Part shown: positions 40,874 through 50,537 of the stretch, piece by piece | Position numbering within the stretch: position 1 is the stretch's first letter | How the letters are laid out: the number at the start of each line of letters is the position of its first letter | NCBI GenBank assembly: GCA_013399305.1 | Contig: VXAI01000449.1 | Span: forward strand, 147,802-211,801 | Direction of reading: 5' to 3' | DNA: 64,000 nucleotides | From: Rostratula benghalensis | Taxonomy: Eukaryota; Chordata; Aves; Charadriiformes; Rostratulidae | Notes under the pieces: generated by a model | Told to the model about the DNA's origin: nothing | Seen by the model: the letters and a program-made list of their open reading frames with translations, nothing else | The model's database searches: none | Program-made: the position numbers and the translations under genes

Positions 40874-41217
40874 AGACCTCATTAATGTTTATAAATATGT
40901 AAAGGGGGAGTGTCAGGAGGATGGAGCCAGGCTCTTCTCAGCGATGGCCTATGATAGGACAAGGGGCAATGGGTGCAAGCTGGAACACAGGAGGTTCCAT
41001 TTAAATATGAGGAAAAACTTCTTCACAGTGAGGGTGAGGGAGCACTGGAAGGGGCTGCCCAGAGAGGTTGTGGAGTCTCCTTCTCTGGAGACATTCAAAA
41101 CCCTCCTGGACGCGTTCCTGTGTGGCCTGATCTGGGTGTTCCTGCTCTGGCAGGGGGATTGGACTGGATGATCTTTCGGGGTACCTTCCAATCCCTGATG
41201 TTCTGTGATTCTGTGAC
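40874..41217 (+). mobile_element. CR1 LINE, 5'-truncated 3' end
   Basis: Plus-strand CR1, about 340 bp. An open frame from 40944 reads the C-terminal end of ORF2 ([20 protein letters not shown], then [16 protein letters not shown]) without a stop. It is followed by GGGGGATTGGACTGGATGAT and a terminal TTCTGTGATTCTGTGA octamer pair typical of CR1. It appears less decayed than the copy at 19455. It sits in the PCDH11X intron in sense orientation and lacks everything upstream, so it is inactive. Confidence 0.94.
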
Positions 41218-43528
41218 ATGGGAATTGAGAGCAAAGCTCAAACACATTTAATACCCTAATCTGAACATGTTCAAGTGCGTTGAAAATGTAGTTTCCTGTT
41301 CAATATGTCTCTGAATATTTCTAAGCAACTATAATGAAGAAGATTAAGGAGGGAGATTATTTTCCTAATTGCCATACCTGCAGCTATTGACATCGTGCAG
41401 GACTGGTCAAGTTGACAGCCCAGTTCCTGCTGTCACTTTTTTCTAAACAATTATCTTGGTAATTTTATATTTTACTAGTTCAGTAATGTCACCATTACTC
41501 CTGCCCTGGTTTGTAGAGGTATGTGAAGTGAAGTTTCATTTAGTTTGGGGGGTTCATTCTGTTTGGTTTTTGTTTTATTTTAGTTGTAATCCATGATTCA
41601 AAAGGTTGAAACAGCACTTCATATACCAAAGATGTAATATGGGAATAGTGTTACTCTTAAAATCTGGTGTGGCCTTGAAAATAGTGTGTGTGTAATGCTG
41701 CTTTCCAGCTCTCTGTGTTCTCTCCATTGTAAAGCTTTTGATTAAGAATATTAGCACATTTTTATGGATGGAGTTTCAGCCTTGCTTTAGATAAAGTTGA
41801 CAATGTTCAAAATATGGTAAGATTGAAAGGAACCCTTTACAGAAAGGAACAAATAATCCAAAAGGATTAAGAAGGCTCAAGCAATGCAATTGTTACAACT
41901 GTTTCAGTCTTTTTGTACGAACACTAAATTCAAATTTCCATGAAAGCAATTGCATGTTTTGGTATATCTCCTAGCCTTTTTTTCCCTTCTTCAGAAAATT
42001 GGTATTAAATACATTGATTGTTTTCTTCTTCTTTCCATATTATACTTTTTACTGTTCCTTTCCAGCACGAAATGGTTCATTATTATCCTTATGTACTATT
42101 GATCCCATCTACAGCATTTTGCATTTTGTCTGCTTCACAGGCCAAGTATGTCTTTGTGTGTGGTTATATATGTGGAAAGGTAATCTTTGACAGTGCTTTA
42201 CATTTTAAAAATCTATTTTATAATTGGAGGCGGAAAAATAGCAAATTATGTTACAGACATTTCTAATAAATTGCTTAATATTTATGTATTGATAGAGCGA
42301 ATTAGGATTCTGAGTGCACATAATTCACTTTTGGTTCATACATGATCGGAAGCTTCCAAATCCTACTTTTACTGTGAACCGGAACCTTTAAGTTCAGTTT
42401 ATTCAAAGCTAAGCTTTGTCTTGCTTCGGAGGAAACCATGTGAAACAGTGTGTGACACTGACAGAAAACCATAAAATGAACAAAAGTCGTAGGAATCTTT
42501 ACAAATTAAAAGTCTGTAGCTGTCTTGACAAAGAGTTAGTGTTGCAAATATGTAAGCGACTCTGCATCCGCTGAGTTTTACATTATAAAAATATGTTACC
42601 TTTGTAATTTTATTTTCTCCTTTGAGGTACTGTCACTCAGTTCATGAGGTAACCATTGGTACTAATAACACATTTCAAATCACTTTGGGTTGTAAGCTGT
42701 GCAATGTGATGAGGGTAGTGCCCGTGCAGTCTTTAAACGGGACAGCTGCCCAACAAAGTTTAGTCTAGAATGTATGAACATGTGAATTGCAAGCTGTGTA
42801 AGCAGTAGAAGACAAGGGACCTTTATTAGAGCTACAACACTTAGAGTATTACAGATCTGGGTCGAATAATATGCACCTGTTATAGGAACTTACGTCCATT
42901 ATTGCTTATCATGTAGATTACTTTGTGTTTAAGGTTTTAGCTTGGCTTTGGGAATTCATTTTCACATGCAAAGTATCAACTTGGAAAGAAATATCCAAGT
43001 TTAATTTTCAGCTTTTATTAAAATAGCTGTCCACCATATAACTGTTGCATTGGGAATTGAAATTGTGCTACTATATTTTGTTTGCTAATTTAACAAATCA
43101 GGTACAGAGCAATTCCCCATGTCTTGGCAAAAACAGACAAGGAAACAGTGGCTAGACCTATGTTGCAATTTTGCAGGAGACCTGCAAAGGTGTTTCTGTG
43201 TTGCTGTATCTGAAATAACTAGCAGTTAGCAAACATACATTATTTTCTGGGCTTTCTGAAAAGATTCTGGAGTACTTCGGACTTAAAACAATGCTAGCCA
43301 AAGCTTATTATTAAGTAGTTTATTTAATGAATCACTTTCTAATGGGAAGCTGATTTTTTTCCTTCCTTTTTCCCCCTTTTTAACATTTTATTAATTTCCC
43401 TGTATTTGGCTTGCTAGAATTTAGTCACTCTAAATCTGAAATCAGGCAGAGTAAGATTCTTAGAAGTAACAAAAAAATTTTAAGGGGATTGTTAACATGT
43501 AATAAGTAAGCATGCATTTCTAACTTGT

Positions 43529-43557
43529 TGCAATAGTCATTGAAATGAACTATTGCA
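43529..43557. repeat. Short imperfect hairpin
   Basis: TGCAATAGT (43529-43537) pairs with ACTATTGCA (43549-43557). An inner CAT/ATG stem, one bulged A and a TGAA loop lie between them. It is too short for a miRNA precursor as it stands, and flanking pairing is poor. Confidence 0.6.
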
Positions 43558-44668
43558 GAATGTTAGTAAAATTTTATTGTATTCATGTTGTCTACCCTTT
43601 GACTTTTAAGACTCAGTTGAACTAAAGACATACCCATAATGTTTGTTACTTCCAGTGCATGAAGTATTGAGAATAAGTGTAGGGCAAAGTTGTAGATGCA
43701 AAACAATGAGGTAACTTTTGCTCATGTGTCTTTCTCTGAAGGTTCAGAATACTCTTCTTGAATGAAGATTGAAGAAAGTGTTAATCTGTTTGTCAGTTGA
43801 TGTATAGTTATTATGTGCAATTAAAGAATTTGTGACGTTTTAAGAAATAATCACTAGTAGACTGTCTTAATTCTAGGGTATTTTGTATCACGAGCAGTTG
43901 GTTTTATATGACTATTAAGCACTATTCTTTCCATTCCTTATTTTCTTTGAGAAATTACTACATTTTATCAACTTACTGGTCTGTAAGTGTAAGTTCATAA
44001 GATGTTTTGAACACAACAGACTGTGCTGCTGTTATAAGCAATAATCAGAAGCTGGTCTTTTTTCCCATTCCCCTCCACAGTAAAGCCCACATGGCAATTT
44101 GTGGCTTGAAAGTACATGCATTACAATGTTCAAGTAGTCAATACCCCATGGATTTAACAAAACATTGTGGTGAGACACTGTGGTACTGTAATATGTATGT
44201 CTAAAGGCAACTTATGCGTAGACTTGAGGCGCACTTTGTTAAATGCAGTCCTCTCTGTTATAATAGAAGCATTTCTAGCATATCACATTGTGTCCATGTG
44301 TCATTGATTATGTATTTATTGATATACCTAAATGTTACTACTTTTTAAATACTCTCTAATTTTTTATTTACATGACAGCCAAAAACAGCCCCGAAAAGGA
44401 CATTTGGATCCATTACAAATGATCAGGTAAATATATCACAGGGAGTGTTCAACAAGAATGTTAGATTCATTGGTTCAGAGCCTACTGTGTGTATGAATCC
44501 ACTGCAAGGGATGCTATGAAAATTGAATGAAGAGTTGCATATTGCCCTGATAAAAAAATCTTGTGATCAGGGCCAGAATCTCTTAAAGGTAATCCTGGCT
44601 CTGAGATGGGCATAACCTTTTGCTACAAGTAGTTAGGTTACATTGCTTAAACTGTCTTTTTAGATTTA

Positions 44669-44707
44669 AAAAAAAAAACAACAAAAAAACCCAAAAAAAC
44701 CCCCCAA
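44669..44707 (+). repeat. A/C-rich low-complexity tract
   Basis: An A run, then ACAAC, then A- and C-runs, followed by a T-rich stretch. Simple sequence with no element attached. Confidence 0.75.
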
Positions 44708-46520
44708 CCTTTTTTATTTCTCTCACACATCCTTGTGTAGCGGTGGAGATGATAATGTAGCAGATTATTTTTACTAGTCTGTCATTCTAATGGCAAAAGG
44801 TACTATATAAATATTAATTATCTATTATGCTTTTCCAATGGACTCATACCCTTCCCATTGCGAATGAAACCTTGAGATCGGTGGTATAATGTGGTGACTG
44901 AGGTACAGTTCAGTCCAAATAACAGTCTGACCCTAATGGAAGTTTTCACTTCACTGATGTTTTAATGATCATAGAGCCATTTACTTTGACATCAAGACTT
45001 TAATCCTGAAGGGTTTTCTTCATGTTTCTCTCAGGATTCTTAACATGCAATTTCTTTGCTCGTAAAGGAGAGAATTAGATATTTATAATCTTAAAAATAT
45101 ATTTCTTGAATGCTTCATCATTTTTTGAAGTGTTTAGAATGGGAGAACTGTCTGTTATTAGAAAATACATCTGATAAAATGAAGCATGATAATTGACCTA
45201 ACCCTATCCCTTAAACAATGTGACATACAGGTTTCCTTGACTGAGGAGAAAGAATACTTTTGTGTAAATTCTCTGTGGTTTAGAAAGATTAATTTTTAAA
45301 TACAGTATTTTTCCACTGAAGATTACACAGGTGCTAATAATTAACTTGGGAGAGGATTTGCATTCTTTTCTGTTTCTCCAGTAACTTACTGCTCGTGATG
45401 GGGAACAGAAGCTCTATAATTTATATCACACTTGTATGCTATAATGAAAAATATCTTTCTCATACTTGATAGTTAAAAAAAAGCAGAAATGAGTATGCAT
45501 ATGTATAGCTGCACATATTCAAAGTCTATATGAAGTGTTTGTTGTAGTCGTGGGATCTAATGACAGAATAATCAGTGCCCATCTGTCAACTTGTGTACAA
45601 ATAAGGAAGTAAAAGATAGCTGACAGGTGGTTTTCCCCCTAGCTTCTGAATATATATGGAATGTATAATTTATCAGTTCTCAGTAATTATGAAATCTATT
45701 GCAAATAACTGCTAGCCAAATTTAAAATGAAGAGGAAACTCGCACTCCACCTTTGTGAAGAGATCAACATAGAATTATCATTCTAAAACTTAACCTAATT
45801 GGTTCAAAAGGTGTATCTTGATTTAGAAGTTATTTACAAGGCTTATGTCTTCATATGACTTCTGATAAAGAAGCCAAAGCTGTATTTGTTTTATTGGTTC
45901 AAAATGTGTTCCAGTTCACGTTAGGCTGTCCCTAGTTGCAAATTAACATTGTCACAAGTACAGTGCAAGTGGTACAGTAATTTTTGAAATGTGGGTGAAT
46001 AATACCTTTCCACAAAATAAATGATTACTTTTATAGAGTCAAATTCTGGCTTTGAGAAAACAAGTCCTTGAAAGAGTACAGCCTTACACAGAATTAGACC
46101 TATAAGTGCATTTACTTAATGGTGGGTAACAAGATACAGTTAATACAAATCTTTTACAGGTAATGAGAAATAAGGAACCTTGCGCACTGGGAACATTTTC
46201 TTTCCCTTTGATCTGAAGTGTCTCAAATCAGTTTAGAGCACACATACAATTACAGGAGTAAAAGTGAGAGACAAGCAAAATAAACAGAGAAGGAACCAGA
46301 CTGGACACTGTTGTTCATTAATTACAAGTAAGACGCACATTTGCACATTTGCTCTGAAGCTTTCTTAAGATTCTAGAGCCTAAAACAAAATTGAATACTG
46401 CAAAATAAAAGTAAATGTATAAGTGTGTGTTTCTGTTTATGCTATATATATAAAAAAATATTCCATGAAAATTTCAGAACCTCAGTGAGATGTTTCAATA
46501 TATCAATATACTGTCATGCT

Positions 46521-46547
46521 AAAGTATGTTCTTTCTGTGTCTTGTAG
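46521..46547 (+). promoter_or_regulatory. PCDH11X: Splice acceptor of the second coding exon
   Basis: A pyrimidine-rich tract (GTTCTTTCTGTGTCTTGTAG) ends in TAG at 46545-46547. A CTAAA possible branch site lies about 26 nt upstream. The TAG is also an in-frame stop, so the conserved frame can only be entered by splicing or by an internal start. Confidence 0.9.
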
Positions 46548-49034
46548 GGTCAAAATGTCTTTGGTCTTGATATAATTGAGACACCCGAGGGAGATAAGTG
46601 GCCTCAACTGATTGTCCAACAGATCCTAGATAGGGAACAGAAGGATACCTATGTGATGAAAATTAAAGTGGAAGATGGTGGAAGCCCTCCAAGATCTAGT
46701 ACTGCCATCCTACAAGTCACAGTGACTGATGTGAACGATAATCGCCCAGTCTTCAAAGAGAATGACATTGAAGTTAGCGTTCCAGAAAACGCTCCGGTGG
46801 GCACCTCTGTTTCTCAGCTCCATGCCACTGATGCAGACCTGGGCTCAAATGCACAAATCCACTTCTATTTCAGCAATCAGATTTCCAGCTTGGCCAAAAG
46901 GCTGTTTGCCATTGATAACACCACTGGCCTCATCACTATACGAGAACCATTAGACAGGGAGGAATCTCCTGTACACAAACTAACTGTTTTGGCAAGCGAT
47001 GGCAGTTCAACTCCATCAAGAGCAACAGTGACTGTTAACGTCACAGATATTAATGACAATGTCCCATCAATTGACACAAGATACATCATCAATCCAGTGA
47101 ATGGGACAGTACTTTTGTCTGAGAAGGCTCCCCTTAATACGAAAATTGCCTTGATAACAGTAATGGACAAGGATGCTGATCTGAATGGAAAAGTTACTTG
47201 TTTTACAGATCATGATGTCCCCTTTAGGCTAAAGCCAGTGTTTGATAATCAGTTTCTCCTGGAGACAGCCACCTTTCTAGATTATGAAGCCACAAGGGAA
47301 TATGCCATTAAAATAGTGGCTTCAGATTCAGGGAAGCCTCCCTTAAACCAGTCTGCAATGCTCCTGATCAAAATTAAAGATGAGAATGACAATGCCCCAG
47401 TTTTTACACAGCCTATCATAGGTCTTTCCATCCCTGAAAACAATGCTCCTGGTACTCAGCTAACCAAGATAAGCGCTACAGATGCTGACAGTGGGCGTAA
47501 TGCTGAGATCAGCTATATCCTGGGTTCTGATGCACCCCCTATTTTCAACCTTGACCGCCGTACAGGCATTTTGACGGCAGTGAGAAAGCTGGACAGAGAA
47601 AAGCAAGACAGATACTCCTTCACTGTGCTGGCTAAGGATAATGGGATGCCACCGTTGCAGACCAATGCCACTGTGACAGTGTCTGTCCTGGACCAGAATG
47701 ATAACAGCCCGGCTTTCACACATAATGAATATAATTTCTATGTGCCAGAAAACTTACCCATGTATGGCACAGTGGGGCTTATCACAGTTACAGATGCTGA
47801 CTCTGGAGAGAATGCTGCGGTCAGTCTCTCTATATTAAATGGTAGAGATAATTTCATTATAGATCCGCTTACTGGTGTAATAAGACCTAATATTACCTTT
47901 GATAGGGAACAGCAGGGGTCATATACTTTCCAGGTGAAAGCTGTGGATGGAGGAAGACTGCAGCGTTCCTCAACTGCCAAGGTGACCATCAATGTTGTTG
48001 ATATAAATGACAACAGGCCTGTTTTTGTTATTCCCTCATCTAATTATTCCTATGAGTTGGTTCCAACATCAGCCAGTCCAGGGTCTGTAGTTACTAGAGT
48101 CTTTGCAGTTGATAATGACACAGGAATGAATGCAGAGCTCCGCTATAGCATCATAGGTGGGAACTCAAGGGGCTTGTTTACAATTGACCAATTAACAGGC
48201 AATATTACTTTGAAAGAGAAGGTAATTACATCAGATCATGGCTTGCACAGACTGGTGATAAAAGTCAATGACCTAGGACAGCCAGAGTCTCTTTATACTA
48301 TAGCTCTTGTGCATTTGTTTGTGAACGAGACAGTCACTAACAGCTCCTATGTACAAGAGCTGGTGCGCAGGAACATGGAAACTCCAATTGGCCAGAACGT
48401 TGGGGATGGTGAGATAACGCCACAAACCAATGATTATGTGAAGATCATCATCGCCATTATTGCAGGCACTATGACAGTTATCCTGGTTATTTTCGTAACT
48501 GCTTTAGTACGGTGCCGCCAGACGCCTAGGCACAAGGTTGTTCAAAAAAACAAGCAGAGTGGTGAATGGGTTTCCCCCAACCAAGAGAATAGGCAGATCA
48601 AGAAAAAGAAGAAGAAGAAGAAGCGCTCTCCAAAAAGTCTCCTCCTCAATTTTGTGACTATTGAAGAATCTAAACCTGATGATCCTGGCCATGAGCACAT
48701 AAATGGCACTTTAGACATTCCTGTAGAACTAGAAGAACAGACTATGGGAAAATATAACTGGGCCACTACGCCAACCACATTTAAGCCTGATAGCCCAGAT
48801 TTAGCAAAACACTACAAGTCTGCTTCTCCACAGCCTACCTTTCAAATTAAACCTGAGACTCCTGTACCCCCCAAGAAGCACCATGTCATTCAGGAACTGC
48901 CTCTAGATAACACCTTTGTGGTGGGCTGTGACTCGCTTTCCAAGTGCTCATCAAGCAGCTCGGACCCTTACAGTGTTTCTGAATGCAGCTGTCAAGGAGG
49001 CTTCAAGACCCCAGGCCCCATACACACCAGACAG
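46548..49034 (+). CDS. PCDH11X: Protocadherin-11 X-linked-like, second coding exon (EC2 end to cytoplasmic tail)
   Basis: 829 codons, residues 181-1009, with no internal stop. The Ca2+-linker motifs closing each repeat are visible: EC2 DVNDN (241-245), EC3 DINDN (347-351), EC4 DENDN (458-462), EC5 DQNDN (562-566) and EC6 DINDN (665-669). EC7 runs to about 780 and lacks this linker, as expected for the membrane-proximal repeat. LDRE/FDRE motifs occur in EC2, EC3, EC5 and EC6; EC4 has LDYE, which I recall as normal for this family. One membrane helix spans about 810-835 (48435-48512). The tail has eight consecutive lysines (865-872), an [10 protein letters not shown] block and the conserved HYKSASPQP and [13 protein letters not shown] blocks of delta-1 protocadherins. 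TMGKYNW and [13 protein letters not shown] favour PCDH11X over PCDH9. The coding frame leaves at CAG|GTAATG in phase 0, so the distal tail is outside the window. It is a type I plasma-membrane adhesion receptor, presumably homophilic. Confidence 0.95.
48600..48623 (+). repeat. PCDH11X: Coding (AAG)n tract encoding eight lysines
   Basis: Eight lysine codons (AAG AAA then six AAG) just inside the membrane, followed by arginine. A basic juxtamembrane run is typical of delta-1 protocadherins. Its microsatellite nature makes length variation likely. Confidence 0.9.
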
Positions 49035-49040
49035 GTAATG
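49032..49040 (+). promoter_or_regulatory. PCDH11X: Splice donor ending the large exon (CAG|GTAATG)
   Basis: GT at 49035-49036 after the HTRQ codons, phase 0. The same point in the protein is where the large exon ends in PCDH9 as I recall it. The match to consensus is fair (CAG|GTA). Confidence 0.85.
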
Positions 49041-49112
49041 GAAGCTTTAAGGTGCTCTCTTTCACCTTTCCTTCTTACTTTGCCATTCCCAGCTCTAAGC
49101 ACTGCAAAATAA
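49035..49112 (+). other. PCDH11X: Potential read-through short-tail C-terminus (25 residues, TAA stop)
   Basis: If the 49035 donor is skipped, the frame adds 25 codons and stops at TAA 49110-49112. This would give a roughly 1034-residue receptor lacking the distal cytoplasmic tail. Short-tail isoforms are known among delta-1 protocadherins, so this is plausible but not shown by sequence. Confidence 0.4.
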
Positions 49113-49166
49113 CTTTTAATGCAGGGACTAAAAGTTTGAAAGGTCATGTTTGATCGAGGCATTGAA

Positions 49167-49215
49167 AATAAACAATGTGAGATTCATCAGTGTTAAGGGA
49201 GAAAATTAAAATAAA
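49167..49215 (+). terminator. PCDH11X: Two candidate AATAAA polyadenylation signals for the short-tail isoform
   Basis: AATAAA at 49167-49172 and at 49210-49215, 55 and 98 nt after the read-through stop. The second is followed by TTGTCTGC. Two hexamers so close to an exon-end stop fit alternative polyadenylation, but the hexamer is frequent in AT-rich DNA. Confidence 0.35.
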
Positions 49216-50473
49216 ATGACAGTTGTCTGCAAGGATGTTGAGTGATTACACGGGTGGGTATTCCTGACTGCAGATGGCAGTATGGCACTTCCTGCATTAC
49301 TGCGCTACTGAGCGCAGCTCCCTAAGGCAGAGAGGGGTGATGGTACTCTCTTCTATAGCATTGCATGCTCAAGAATTGAAGTAGTCTAGGCCAGGTGGAA
49401 AGCAATAAAGCTTTACAGAATCTGGTAAGTGGTTCTTAATATTAATGGAGTCTGGAATTGCAGCCTTCGTTTGGGCATAGTGTTACTTAAAGGTCCTTCA
49501 AAAGCATGCAAGGATTTTTCTCTTGAGAGTTTCAGTGCCGTTTTCAGACTAGAAATGTACTGGACTACTTAAATCTGGTGAAATGACACCGTCAACAGAC
49601 AAACTTAGGGGAAAACTGGAAGCATCGGTATTAATTGGTTTCACTTATTTGCTGCTGTGCCTGATAAACCAGATATTAGTTTCTCAGAAATCCAGTACAG
49701 CAAGGGAAATGTCTAAAGGGTTCTCTGCTTAATTTTAAGAATAAAAGGGGAGCCAAAATGCCTTTTATTCTTCAAGACTGCAGGAAGGCTTTAAGTCACT
49801 GGAAATGGAATCTAATGTCTATCTAGATTCTGCAAAGTTTCACTAATAATAAAGTTTTGCTGTTTGTTTACTTCGCTTTCATCACGAGTATCACAAAGTT
49901 TTAAATGAGAGTAGTTTGCTAGTTAAGCTTTAATTGGTCAAGGGATTAATCATGAAAGAAACAAATATTTCAGGTGATTTTATGATATTATTGATGATAT
50001 ATTTTAATCCTGTTGCTTGGGAACAAATCCTAAGCATGGCTCTTAGACTTCTTGCTAGCAGAGGTTTTGAATTTCTTTTTCTGTGGGCTTTGTTTTATTA
50101 CCACTATGGTGATAACAAAATGTGCCTAAAAAAAGCTCCTGATTCCAGGTAGACATCCTATTTTTGAAAATTGGAGGATGGGTTCTTTATTTTATTTTAT
50201 TTCCCTTATTAACAGAAATCTATGCAGTATTCGATATCACTATGCTATCTAAAACTTTCATCTTTCTGAGACACACTAACAGAAAAAGTGAAGGGATTTA
50301 TCTTTTTTTTGTAAGACATGACAGCAATGAAAAATGTATAGCTTTTTGAGATTTGAGTATTTTCTATTAAAAATACTTGAAAGTGTTAACTTAAATTACA
50401 GGTTAGAAAAGCTGCTTGCTAATTTGTCTCTGTTTGAACTTTCATAAGGGAGGAGGGTGGTGCTGTTTTCAGC

Positions 50474-50537
50474 ATTTCTGTAGGCTTTTTCTGTAGAGAT
50501 TTTTTTCTAGTAGGGATTTTTTTCTGTAGGGATTTTT
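50474..50537 (+). repeat. Imperfect tandem repeat of TTTTTCTGTAGGGAT-like units
   Basis: Three to four imperfect copies of a roughly 20-nt unit with the core TTCTGTAGGGATTTTT. The copies differ by small substitutions (AGAGAT, CTAGTAGGGAT). A local slippage-type expansion. Confidence 0.75.

Larger units (their letters stand above)
21354..46547 (+). other. PCDH11X: Intron of PCDH11X splitting EC2 (25.2 kb, phase 0)
   Basis: A GT-AG intron of 25,194 bp between the two coding exons. It is AT-rich and non-coding, with no further convincing exon. Recognised contents are an LTR-like block (about 22088-22795), a CR1 fragment (40874-41217), an (AT)n tract (32004-32038), an octamer/homeodomain cluster (25488-25509), inverted repeats at 24158-24184, 37383-37411 and 43529-43557, and simple A- or T-rich runs. 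Outside these I see nothing assignable. Confidence 0.88.

Noticed and set aside
40944..41171. 75-codon + strand frame with TRGNG and [10 protein letters not shown] blocks as a host gene
   Set aside because: It is the end of CR1 ORF2 inside a truncated LINE copy.
46548..49034. LDYE instead of LDRE in EC4 as a lost calcium site
   Set aside because: I recall the same substitution in other delta-1 protocadherins, so it is a family trait, not a defect.
46653..49112. Treating 46653 as a gene start
   Set aside because: The codon there is GTG inside a conserved block. The homologous frame extends upstream to the acceptor at 46548 and joins exon A in phase.
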